Source of the DNA: Burkholderiales bacterium
Lineage (GTDB): Bacteria; Pseudomonadota; Gammaproteobacteria; Burkholderiales; Nitrosomonadaceae
Reading direction: 5' to 3'
Assembly: GCA_024235755.1 (NCBI GenBank)
Contig: JACKLV010000018.1
Span: forward strand, 1 to 54,541
DNA: 54,541 bases
Within the stretch, counting starts at the first letter, position 1. Every line of letters starts with the position of its first letter. The position numbers and the translations under genes were made by a program. Positions 25,288 to 33,479 of this stretch are shown one piece after another. Under the pieces are notes generated by a model. The model saw only the letters and a list, made by a program, of their open reading frames with translations, was not told the origin of the DNA and searched no databases.

Positions 25288-25932
25288 TTAATCAGTCTGT
25301 GATTGCAGATAGCGTTTTCTCACCGCATCTGCGGATAAGCTGACGATTGGTGTGGGCCGCATGTCGCCGAAATGATGCTGCAGGTTGTTGAGCAGTTTAT
25401 TGTAATCGTTGAGAAAATCCTCTGGCGCTTTGTCGCCGGATGTTGCATTAAAATCGATTAATGCTTTTTTGACTTTTTTGGCAGATTTGACGTCGTTTGA
25501 AGAAGCCATTGGATAGGCAGTATAGTAATGTGCAGTGTCAATCTGATTGTGCCGGATATAGTCATGAAACGGTGTCAGCGGGACTGATTTGGGGTAACGG
25601 ATATTCCACTTCCAGAATAAATCAAGCCCTGACGGGATGGCAAATGTGAATGAATCGACATATTGATCCCAGCTGCCATTGAAATTACTGAAAAAAAGCA
25701 TATACGAATAATTCAGTTCTTCTTTTGGCTGACTCGGATCGAGCCGCGGAAACCCTTCCCGTGGAATAATCACCCAGCGCGCATAATGGATGAGGGATAA
25801 CGTAATCAGACCTTTAAGCGTGGAAGGGTTGTTCAGCGCTATTTTAAAAATTAAACGATTAATCCAGGTCATGTACCAACGTATTGGTGTAATCACATTC
25901 ATGGCGTAAGCTTTACCTGCGATATTTGACAT
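25288..25932 (-). CDS. Unknown protein, DyP/P450-cassette paralogue A
   Basis: 214 aa, first gene of the cassette; AAGGAGC lies just upstream of its ATG. Contains YMLFFSNFNGSWDQYVDSF, matching the SNFYGNLEDYL motif of paralogue B, plus a slightly hydrophobic N-terminal segment. HYARWVIIPR resembles part of paralogue B. Function unknown. 22 bp separate the two genes, so co-translation is likely. Confidence 0.75.
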   Translation of the reverse strand: MSNIAGKAYAMNVITPIRWYMTWINRLIFKIALNNPSTLKGLITLSLIHYARWVIIPREGFPRLDPSQPKEELNYSYMLFFSNFNGSWDQYVDSFTFAIPSGLDLFWKWNIRYPKSVPLTPFHDYIRHNQIDTAHYYTAYPMASSNDVKSAKKVKKALIDFNATSGDKAPEDFLNDYNKLLNNLQHHFGDMRPTPIVSLSADAVRKRYLQSQTD

Positions 25933-26516
25933 AAAAGCTCCTTGGTCGGTTTTGTTTAAGAATTGTAAATTTAGTGTTTACACTTATTTCTTACTTTGTT
26001 CGTCTTGCAGACTGTATTGCAGAGTTTTTACTTCGATGCCAAAGAAGCGCGCGCCATTTATTTTAACTCGTTCTAATTTTCAGCATTCGCGCTTTTTATT
26101 TTCAATTTTTTGTGCAGAATGTGGGGGCTGCTGATTATTATAGTGATTATTTGTATTCCTTTAGGGCTGATGGAAATCTTAATACGTATTGATTTCTTGT
26201 GCAACCGCTGTTGTTACTGATAAATGTGTAACCAAAAAAGCGAATCGAAGCCGGAATGCTTCCTACGATTGAACATAAAAAATCGTGCAAGCCCTTGGGT
26301 TGTACCCGGATCACTGCGCTTAGCCTGTATCAGATAATACTAATTGTCGCTAGTAATGCGGGATAATTATCTGAATTGTTTTGATTTTTCATTTGTTTTT
26401 CAATAATTCGCATTGAACAGCTGTTGCAATGTATTATAAAACTGTTCCGCGCAGTGCTTTTTAATTTTGTCAGGTAGTTTTCGGCTATTCAGAGAACAAT
26501 AAGTGAACGATAGGAT
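25933..26516. other. Intergenic region, 584 bp
   Basis: Divergent promoters for the cassette (minus) and the lipoprotein (plus) must lie here; AT-rich but no convincing -35/-10 pair. One imperfect hairpin at 26243-26270 (AATCG/CGATT outside, GAAGC/GCTTC inside). No credible gene. Confidence 0.5.
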
Positions 26517-26528
26517 ATGGGAGCAAAA

Positions 26529-27152
26529 ATGATGTTAAAAACAAGATTTGGTCTGGTAACAATGGGGGTTGTTTTTTTGATAATCATGTCAGCGTGCTCG
26601 ACAACGCAGAAGACGACGCATTCACCGAGAACTGCAATAGAGCAATTACTCCATAGCGAAGCTATTTCAAGAAGTTTAAACCGGCAAACACAACGAGATT
26701 TACCGATGCCTTACGGCGCAAAAGTTACCTTAAGTACTGCCGGGTTGAGCGCCGACAATCCGTTTATCGGTGAAGTTGTCGGCGGCTGGCTGGGTAACCA
26801 GGGTTTTTTAATTGATAGCCCTGAAAATGCGCAATATCGTATTCATATTGTGGTCAATGCACTGGGGACGGAATTCGATGAGACATTTTTCGGCATTCCG
26901 CCCGTCAGCGGTTCTTTAGTTCCGATCTCGATACCTGAGTTGGCTTTTTATAAAGCACAAAATCAAGTGGGTTACTCAAATTTCTATTTGAATATATTTG
27001 AACACCCATCCGGCCGGCTTGTGCATACGTCACCGCCTTATATGGCCGAGACGTTTTATAACGACTACACTGTTTTGCTCATGTTCAAATTTAACAGAAC
27101 TGATTTACGCCATCCACCTAAATCCAGGTCATTGAGCAGATTGGTTGAATAA
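26529..27152 (+). CDS. Lipoprotein of unknown function
   Basis: 207 aa from ATG 26529, chosen because GGGAG lies 5 bp upstream; ATG 26517 would add four residues. Signal peptide FGLVTMGVVFLIIMSAC with lipobox Cys. The mature part is an unrecognised globular domain (QYRIHIVVNALGTEFDETFFGIPPV; FYLNIFEHPSGRLVHTSPPY), likely at the outer membrane or periplasmic face. Single gene. Confidence 0.8.
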   Translation: MMLKTRFGLVTMGVVFLIIMSACSTTQKTTHSPRTAIEQLLHSEAISRSLNRQTQRDLPMPYGAKVTLSTAGLSADNPFIGEVVGGWLGNQGFLIDSPENAQYRIHIVVNALGTEFDETFFGIPPVSGSLVPISIPELAFYKAQNQVGYSNFYLNIFEHPSGRLVHTSPPYMAETFYNDYTVLLMFKFNRTDLRHPPKSRSLSRLVE

Positions 27153-27161
27153 TGTGTATTT

Positions 27162-27193
27162 GCACTTTCTCAAGATTCATTTTGAGAAAGTGC
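27162..27193. terminator. Inverted repeat between convergent genes
   Basis: Perfect 12-bp arms GCACTTTCTCAA (27162-27173) and TTGAGAAAGTGC (27182-27193), 8-nt loop. No long T-run, but its place between convergent genes suggests a bidirectional transcription stop. Confidence 0.55.
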
Positions 27194-27257
27194 AAGTAAT
27201 GAATTAGAAAGACGGAATAATGTCTGCGCGCGCAAATGGGACCGAAAGGAAGCGCGA

Positions 27258-28877
27258 TCAGGAAACATAAAAGTTGCGCATCATGCCCATATCCTCATGC
27301 TCCAGATTGTGACAGTGATACAGAAACAATCCTGTGTAATCCTGGAAAGGTTTAATGATTTCAATGTCTTCGCCGGGCATGACCAGTACGGTGTCTTTCC
27401 AGCCATTTTGGATAAAACCTTTCTTGACGGTGTCGTATGCACTGTTTTCTTTACTGTTTTTGCGTGACAAAATCTGGAATTGTTGGCCATGGAGGTGTAT
27501 TGGGTGCGGCATGGCGCGCATCATGCCCATCATACCCATGCCGCGCCCGCCACCCATGCCGCCCTGGCCCATTCCCATGCCGCCTTCATGATAGATACGA
27601 ATTTTCTGAATGGTATTTACCGGAATTTTTTCAATATCCAGGTAATCGTCCATTTTGAATGTTCTGCCATTGAGCTGAAAAGACATATGACGCATGCCGA
27701 TTGCAATCGGTAACGTCTTTTCAGGGTTGGTTAAATCTTTTGCGCTTAAACGCTGCATCGAAACCAGTTTTTCAGGGAGTTGCGGCGAATCACTGACATG
27801 TTCAGTAATTTTGAATTTGACAATCGGGAAAGACTTGCCCTGCGGCAATCCATTACCCATGCCGCCCCGGCCCATTCCCATGCCGCCCATTCCACCCATC
27901 ATGCCCATCTGCGGACCGCCGCCTTGATAGCTCAGATTTTTCAAAGTAAGTTCTGAGCCTGTTTTGCGTCCGCTGAAATCCACCCAAAGTTCCGCGCGTT
28001 CGGCGGGTGCGAGCATGAGATAAGGCAGCGTCTCAGGTTTTTCAAGCAAGCCTCCGTCAGTTCCGATAACAGTCAACGGTGTGCCGTCTTCCCAGCCGAG
28101 TTTATAAATGCGTGAGTTTGAACCGTTCAGCAAACGCAGGCGATACGCACGGGTTTTTACCGGTATCGTACTGTCGGCCTGGCCATTGACCAGAATCGTG
28201 TCGCCGAGAAATCCGATCATGCGCTGATGCATGCCGTGTAAATAATGCAGTTGATTGCCTCGGGTAAAACGTCGATCTTGAATGACGAGAGGGATTTCAT
28301 ACTCGTCAGCAGGCAAATCGAGTTTTTGTTCTGCTTCATCGCGCACAGTAATCAATCCGGCTAGACCTTGATAAACCTGAGTAGCGGTCATTTCGTGGGT
28401 GTGCGAATGATACCAGTAGGTTGCTGCAGGATTGTCGATCTCAAATTCGTAGACATAACGTTCCCCTTTGAAAATTTCATACATGGGGTGGCCGTCCATT
28501 TTTTGGGGGACATGCAGGCCATGCCAATGCGTTATGACAGGCTCGGTCAATGTGTTGTAGAAGAAAATCCGGACTTTCTGGCCACGCTCAAAATTAAGAA
28601 TGGGACCCAGATAGCCGGGTAGTGTTTTAATACTGTTTGGCGGGCCTTTTAACAATTTTCCCGTATATTGGAATACGTGCGTATGTGCGCCGGACAATAT
28701 CGGCACTTCTGCGGTTTTGGCGTACAGCTCCAGTTCCACATCCGGTTTGAAGTTTTTGTCCGGCGCTTTATTGATGTGTCTGTCCTCCGACAGGCTTATG
28801 CCGGGAAAAGTTGAAGCCAGGGTGCCAAAAGCAGAGTATTGTAGAAATTTTCGTCGCGTTATTTCGGGGTATGACAT
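27258..28877 (-). CDS. Multicopper oxidase, CueO-like, Tat-exported
   Basis: 539 aa. Tat signal RRKFLQYSAFGTLAS. Copper ligands: HWHG and HSHTH (type 2/3 sites), HPIHLHGQQF, and the C-terminal HCHNLEHEDMGMM (type 1/3). Two Met/Gly-rich insertions, about residues 323-346 and 430-455 (GMGQGGMGGGRGMGMMG), resemble the Cu(I)-binding methionine loops of CueO. Probably oxidises Cu(I) in the periplasm as copper defence, or phenols. No copper pump gene is next to it. Confidence 0.94.
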   Translation of the reverse strand: MSYPEITRRKFLQYSAFGTLASTFPGISLSEDRHINKAPDKNFKPDVELELYAKTAEVPILSGAHTHVFQYTGKLLKGPPNSIKTLPGYLGPILNFERGQKVRIFFYNTLTEPVITHWHGLHVPQKMDGHPMYEIFKGERYVYEFEIDNPAATYWYHSHTHEMTATQVYQGLAGLITVRDEAEQKLDLPADEYEIPLVIQDRRFTRGNQLHYLHGMHQRMIGFLGDTILVNGQADSTIPVKTRAYRLRLLNGSNSRIYKLGWEDGTPLTVIGTDGGLLEKPETLPYLMLAPAERAELWVDFSGRKTGSELTLKNLSYQGGGPQMGMMGGMGGMGMGRGGMGNGLPQGKSFPIVKFKITEHVSDSPQLPEKLVSMQRLSAKDLTNPEKTLPIAIGMRHMSFQLNGRTFKMDDYLDIEKIPVNTIQKIRIYHEGGMGMGQGGMGGGRGMGMMGMMRAMPHPIHLHGQQFQILSRKNSKENSAYDTVKKGFIQNGWKDTVLVMPGEDIEIIKPFQDYTGLFLYHCHNLEHEDMGMMRNFYVS

Positions 28878-28951
28878 GGCATATAACTCCTTTAAGTCGC
28901 GTATCTATTTGTCGCGCTTACAGTTGATGGTGTTCGAAACGATACGGTAAA

Positions 28952-29812
28952 TTAAATCATTTTAATGGGGATTTTAAAATAGGAGACGCCATTATCTTCC
29001 GGTGATGGTGTTTCTCCCGCACGGATATTTGTCTGTATCGAAGGCAATAGCAAAACAGGCGCCTCAAGCGTTGCATCCCTTTCATTGCGCAGTTTAATGA
29101 ACGCTTCTTCGGTAACCCCTTCATGGACATGAATATTATTTGCAAGCTCCTGAGCGACTGTCGATTCCCAAGCTGGATCGCGATCATTAGGCGGATAATC
29201 GTGGCACATGAACAATCGTGTCTGTGGCGGAAAAGACAGTATTTTTTGGATGGAGCGGTAGAGCTTTTGTGCGTCACCGCCTGGAAAGTCGGCGCGTGCA
29301 GTGCCTACATCCGGCATAAACAGCGTATCGCCAACAAAAATCGCATCGTCAAACTGATACGCCATATCGGCCGGTGTATGTCCGGGCACTAAAAGCGCCT
29401 TGGCGGTTAATTTGCCGACCTGGAAAACTTCTTCATCATCAAATAAATGATCAAAATGATGCCCGTCCGGTATGAATTCATCGCCCAGATTGAAAACTTT
29501 TTTAAAGGTTTCCTGCACGGCGGGGATTTTTTTACCTATTGCAATCTTGCCGCCAACTTTGCTTCTCAAGTAATAAGCGGATGACAAGTGATCGGCGTGG
29601 GCATGCGTTTCGAGTATCCATTCCACAGTAAGCTGTTGACGCTGGATAAATTCGATTAAGGTATCTGCGGATGCTGTGCGAATGCGGCCGGATTTTGGGT
29701 CATAATCCAGAACTGGATCGATGATCGCGCAGCTTCCGGTCATTTCATCGTATACGACATAACAGATGGTCCAAGTGGTGGGATCAAAAAAAGCATTGAT
29801 ATTAGGTGGCAT
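28952..29812 (-). CDS. blh: Persulfide dioxygenase-like MBL-fold protein (Blh)
   Basis: 286 aa. Metallo-beta-lactamase fold with THAHADHLSSAYYL, VPGHTPADMAYQF, VGDTLFMPDVGTARADFPGG and LFMCHDY, as in ETHE1/Blh. These iron enzymes oxidise glutathione persulfide to sulfite. Divergent from a BigR-like regulator and a sulfide:quinone oxidoreductase fusion, so a sulfide-detoxification role is well supported. Confidence 0.92.
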   Translation of the reverse strand: MPPNINAFFDPTTWTICYVVYDEMTGSCAIIDPVLDYDPKSGRIRTASADTLIEFIQRQQLTVEWILETHAHADHLSSAYYLRSKVGGKIAIGKKIPAVQETFKKVFNLGDEFIPDGHHFDHLFDDEEVFQVGKLTAKALLVPGHTPADMAYQFDDAIFVGDTLFMPDVGTARADFPGGDAQKLYRSIQKILSFPPQTRLFMCHDYPPNDRDPAWESTVAQELANNIHVHEGVTEEAFIKLRNERDATLEAPVLLLPSIQTNIRAGETPSPEDNGVSYFKIPIKMI

Positions 29813-30127
29813 TTAACGCTCCATCTTGAATTAGATTAGTCAAATATAAAATACTTGAAAATAATATATCAATATATATAATATTATGCAATAAATTATT
29901 TAATTGATTGTGATTGTTTCGAGTGGCGCGCTCAGTGGGAAAGTGATGATTGGTGTGGTGAGATTCTATTATTGCACTGAGCAAACAGATCGTTGGTATT
30001 TCCGGTATCTCGGTTTGTGCTAGGGCGATGGAGAGTAGCATGAAACATTTCTCAACATCAGACTGGTTATCAGATTGGTTGTAGACACGTTCTGTTCATA
30101 AGAAATTTTATAGTAAATGAGAGAATA
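29813..30127. promoter_or_regulatory. Divergent sulfide-regulon control region
   Basis: 315 bp between blh (minus) and the ArsR/BigR-like gene (plus). A very AT-rich block at 29858-29887 (TAATATAT/ATATATAATATTAT) includes the palindrome ATAATATTAT at 29878-29887. BigR binds an AT-rich palindrome between such divergent genes, so this is the best operator candidate. No gene seen. Confidence 0.45.
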
Positions 30128-30457
30128 ATGATGAGTGGTATTGATTTAACGCTGCCAGACATGGAAACGGTGCGAACTTCGGCATCAAAGGCTTGCTCAA
30201 TTTTGAAAACGCTGGCCAATGAAGACCGGTTGCTTATTTTATGTCAGCTTAGCCAGGGTGCCAGAAATGTGGGAGAACTGGAAACATCGCTCGATATTCG
30301 TCAGCCCACACTTTCTCAGCAGCTTACGGTGTTGCGTGAAGAAGGGCTTGTGACAACCAAGCGTCAGGGAAAATATATTTATTATAGTCTGGCCAGCGAG
30401 GAGGCCATACGCATCATGCAGACTTTGTTTGATCTTTATTGTGACGGGCATGCATAA
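30128..30457 (+). CDS. bigR: ArsR-family sulfide-responsive repressor (BigR-like)
   Basis: 109 aa. Winged helix ArsR fold: ILKTLANEDRLLILCQL, DIRQPTLSQQLTVLREEGLV, GKYIYYSL. Cys39 and Cys105 are placed like Cys42 and Cys108 of BigR, which form a disulfide or polysulfide link and release DNA. Next to SQR and blh, so it likely represses both sides until sulfide is present. Confidence 0.88.
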   Translation: MMSGIDLTLPDMETVRTSASKACSILKTLANEDRLLILCQLSQGARNVGELETSLDIRQPTLSQQLTVLREEGLVTTKRQGKYIYYSLASEEAIRIMQTLFDLYCDGHA

Positions 30458-30505
30458 ATAACGATGTGGCAATGTAGGGAGACTGATTTTTAAAAGGAGT
30501 GATTT

Positions 30506-32113
30506 ATGAGCATCAATTTTACCCAGCTTGATGAAAAATTGTCGGTAACCGGTCAAATCAGCGTCGATGATTTGACTGAAATCGCAGCATCAGGTTTCAA
30601 GTCGATTATCTGTAATCGGCCTGACTTCGAAGGTGGCGAGAGTCAACCGACCAGTGAACAGCTGGAAATTCAGGCCAAAGGCCTGGGCATTACATTTGCT
30701 TACTTACCGGTGCAAGTAGGCGTCATACCAGAAGAACGTGGAGAAGCGTTCCGAAAATTAATGGCTGAACTGCCAGGGCCGGTGCTCGCGTTTTGTAATT
30801 CCGGCAGGCGCGCTTCAGCTTTGCATGCAATGTCAAAGTCCGATTTAGAAGTTGCCAAAATGCATCAAGCAACGGTCGATGCCTGTAACTGGGGTAATGC
30901 GTTTGACGTCGTGGTGGTCGGCGGCGGATCGGCGGGTATCGGTATAACGGCAAGCTTGCTCAAGCGCCGCAAATCGCTTCGAATTGCCATTATCGAACCT
31001 CATGATAAACATTATTATCAGCCGGCCTGGACATTAGTGGGCGGCGGCGCGTATGACGCGGACAAAACGGTGCGCAGGATGTCGGCGGTCATGCCTGACA
31101 ATGCTGAATGGATCCATGCGGCTGCAGCCGGATTTGATCCGGACAAGAATCTTGTTCTTCTGGAAGACGGACGCAAGATAGGTTACCGCCAGCTTGTTGT
31201 CTGTCCGGGTATACGGCTGGCATGGGAAAAAATAGAAGGCGTGGAGGAAACGCTGGGAAAAAATGGCGTCACTTCCAATTACCGTTTTGATCTGGCGCCG
31301 TATACCTGGTCGCTGGTACAGGAACTCAAGCAGGGAAAAGCGTTGTTTACCCAGCCGCCGATGCCGATCAAATGTGCGGGCGCTCCCCAGAAAGCCATGT
31401 ATCTGGCATGCGATCACTGGATGAGAACGGGTTGTCTGGATGACATTTCGGTTGAATTTGATACTGCAGGTGCTGTATTGTTTGGTGTGGCCGATTTCGT
31501 GCCCGCGTTGATGCGGTATGTCGAGCGCTATCATGCCAAGCTCAATTTCAACTCCAATCTTGTCAAGGTTGACGGGAACAGCAAAACAGCTTATTTTGAA
31601 ATCAAAGACGCTGATGGCAATGTGCGTCTTGAAGAAAAGCAATTCGATATGCTGCATGTGACGCCGCCGCAAATGGCGCCGGATTTTTTGCGTAACAGCC
31701 CATTGGCGGATGCGGCCGGTTTCTGCAAGGTCAATGAGAAAACATTACAGCACCCGGATTATCCTAATATTTTCGCACTCGGCGATGCCTGTTCCTCGCC
31801 GAATGCAAAAACGGCCGCTGCCATCAGAAAGCAGATTGTCGTGGTTGCCGAGAACCTGCTGGCGGACAAGGAAGATGAGGAATTGCCTGTGGTATACGAT
31901 GGGTACGGTGCTTGTCCGCTGACGGTTGAAAATGGCAAAGTCGTTTTGGCGGAATTCGGTTTTGGCGGGAAACTGCTGCCGACATTTCCATTAAAGCCCT
32001 CTGTGCCCAGAAAATTGTACTGGTTCTTTAAAACAACAGTTTTTCCCTGGTTATACTGGAATGGTATGCTGAAAGGTAAAGAATGGCTGGCGCATCCACA
32101 TAAAAAACATTGA
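30506..32113 (+). CDS. DUF442 (PTP/rhodanese-like) - sulfide:quinone oxidoreductase fusion
   Basis: 535 aa. Residues 1-~115 are a DUF442/TIGR01244 domain with a PTP-like loop FCNSGRRASA (Cys97). From about 133 an SQR-type flavoprotein follows: FDVVVVGGGSAGIG (FAD), HYYQPAWTLVGGGAY, CPGIRL, IKCAGAPQKAMYLACDHW, and the second FAD site FALGDACSSPNAKTAAAIRKQ. Sulfide is oxidised to a persulfide, and the N-terminal cysteine may pass the sulfane sulfur on. The same pair of domains is split in other bacteria. 48 bp after bigR. Confidence 0.92.
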   Translation: MSINFTQLDEKLSVTGQISVDDLTEIAASGFKSIICNRPDFEGGESQPTSEQLEIQAKGLGITFAYLPVQVGVIPEERGEAFRKLMAELPGPVLAFCNSGRRASALHAMSKSDLEVAKMHQATVDACNWGNAFDVVVVGGGSAGIGITASLLKRRKSLRIAIIEPHDKHYYQPAWTLVGGGAYDADKTVRRMSAVMPDNAEWIHAAAAGFDPDKNLVLLEDGRKIGYRQLVVCPGIRLAWEKIEGVEETLGKNGVTSNYRFDLAPYTWSLVQELKQGKALFTQPPMPIKCAGAPQKAMYLACDHWMRTGCLDDISVEFDTAGAVLFGVADFVPALMRYVERYHAKLNFNSNLVKVDGNSKTAYFEIKDADGNVRLEEKQFDMLHVTPPQMAPDFLRNSPLADAAGFCKVNEKTLQHPDYPNIFALGDACSSPNAKTAAAIRKQIVVVAENLLADKEDEELPVVYDGYGACPLTVENGKVVLAEFGFGGKLLPTFPLKPSVPRKLYWFFKTTVFPWLYWNGMLKGKEWLAHPHKKH

Positions 32114-32123
32114 GTGACTAATC

Positions 32124-32948
32124 ATGGAGTCGATTTTAATGAGTTGCCTGCTGGGATCGATTACCGGCATCGTGCTTGGACTGACAGGCGCGGGCGGGGC
32201 GATTCTGGCTGTACCTTTGCTGATATTCGGCTTGCACATGAACATGTCTGAAGCGGTTCCAGTTGCCTTGCTGGCAGTGTGTCTCTCGGCAACGGTGGGC
32301 GCCTTGATCGGGTTGAAGCAAAAAAAAGTGCGCTACCGGGCCGCCGGTTTTATTGCGCTAACCGGTTCGATTACCGCTCCCTTTGGCCTTTGGTCGTCCC
32401 AGCAGTTGCCACATGAGCCGTTAATCCTGCTCTTCGCGCTGGTGCTGGCCTATGTGGCGATCAGCATGCTGCGTAAAGGCAGGCAAGGAGATTATGACAA
32501 TCAGACCGATGTAATGCGCCACCATCCTTCGCCCGAGATTCCGTGTATGGTCGGAAATACCAATGGCCGTTTGATCTGGACCTGGCCTTGTGCGCGTGCG
32601 TTGGCCATGTCGGGTGCACTGGCCGGTTTCCTGTCCGGTTTGCTTGGCGTGGGCGGCGGCTTTGTCGTTGTGCCTGCGCTCAAGAAAGTCACCTACCTGC
32701 AAATGCAGTCGATATTGGCAACATCGCTGGCAGTCATTGCGCTGGTTTCGGCAGTCGGCGCTTCCTCCGCCGTCTTGCTGGGTACCATGAACTGGTCGAT
32801 TGCTGCGCCGTTTGCAGTGGGTGCATTGGCAGGCATGATGATTGGTTTTCTGCTTTCGGCACGGTTTTCCGGTCCCAGGTTGCAACAGGGTTTTGCCTGG
32901 ATGGCGATTTTTGTTGCGATCGGTTTGGTTCTTAAATTGCTTGTTTAA
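32124..32948 (+). CDS. TauE/SafE family sulfite/anion exporter
   Basis: 274 aa, about eight membrane helices in two halves with the repeated motif GIVLGLTGAGGAILAVPLL and GFLSGLLGVGGGFVVVPAL. Follows SQR by 10 bp; probably removes sulfite formed by the persulfide dioxygenase pathway. Confidence 0.93.
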   Translation: MESILMSCLLGSITGIVLGLTGAGGAILAVPLLIFGLHMNMSEAVPVALLAVCLSATVGALIGLKQKKVRYRAAGFIALTGSITAPFGLWSSQQLPHEPLILLFALVLAYVAISMLRKGRQGDYDNQTDVMRHHPSPEIPCMVGNTNGRLIWTWPCARALAMSGALAGFLSGLLGVGGGFVVVPALKKVTYLQMQSILATSLAVIALVSAVGASSAVLLGTMNWSIAAPFAVGALAGMMIGFLLSARFSGPRLQQGFAWMAIFVAIGLVLKLLV

Positions 32949-33202
32949 ACAATATCAGCATTTCCCGGTTCGATAATATTTATCGCATCCTGAAAAAAGC
33001 GGGTTGCGATAGACGATAGTTTCCCGGTCGGTTCCGATTGCGGGCGCCGCGAATGGTTCATGCTCCGTTACCACGCTTTCCTGTTCGCAAGAAATGTTTC
33101 CTTACATATCAATCACATACTGCATCAGGATTTTTTTATTCTCGCTCCGTTCTTTTAGAATGATGATTTCTTGGAGTCGTTTCGGAGAAATAACCATTCA
33201 AG

Positions 33203-33222
33203 CGGGTGTTATTTTACCCGCC
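33203..33222. repeat. Short inverted repeat in the gap before the eCIS operon
   Basis: GCGGGT (33203-33208) and ACCCGC (33217-33222), 8-nt loop, no T-run. The rest of the 531-bp gap 32949-33479 holds no credible gene; only the hairpin at 33306 and the sigma54-like site at 33371 stand out. Confidence 0.45.
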
Positions 33223-33305
33223 TAGATATTCGATATAAATTCCTTATAAATAAATATTTGCGCTGTATTTAACTCAATTTGTAAATCAGATGGGTTATAA
33301 ATACC

Positions 33306-33333
33306 CCGGAAACAGGTTTGCTCCGGTTTTTTT
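33306..33333 (+). terminator. Candidate terminator upstream of the eCIS operon
   Basis: CCGGA (33306-33310) and TCCGG (33322-33326) with a 7-T run (33327-33333). The stem is short but the T-run is good. It would insulate the eCIS operon from upstream transcription. Confidence 0.5.
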
Positions 33334-33370
33334 GGATGCATAAAAACAGTGACTTAAATCATAAGGCAGC

Positions 33371-33386
33371 GGGCATGCTTTTTGCG
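33371..33386 (+). promoter_or_regulatory. Sigma54-like promoter for the eCIS operon
   Basis: GGGCATGCTTTTTGC matches the -24/-12 pattern TGGCACG-N4-TTGC: GG (33372-33373), exactly 10 bp, then GC (33384-33385). About 95 bp upstream of the sheath start. No enhancer site was identified. Confidence 0.5.
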
Positions 33387-33479
33387 TCTTATAAAGTATG
33401 AACGCAGGCTTTATAGCCGAAACAGAGCGTTCAAGATATTTTCGAGCAAAATCATTTTTGTTTACTGTGGGAGAGAATA

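Noticed and set aside
25952..26134. 60-codon plus-strand open frame in the intergenic gap
   Set aside because: Cys/Phe-rich, no ribosome site and no similarity to a known family; treated as chance.
27490..27900. GC-rich ATGCC-type tandem repeats on the minus strand
   Set aside because: They encode the Met/Gly-rich loops of the multicopper oxidase; no independent repeat element is needed.
29802..30041. 79-codon minus-strand open frame upstream of blh
   Set aside because: AT-rich control DNA, no ribosome site, no domain; it is part of the divergent promoter region.
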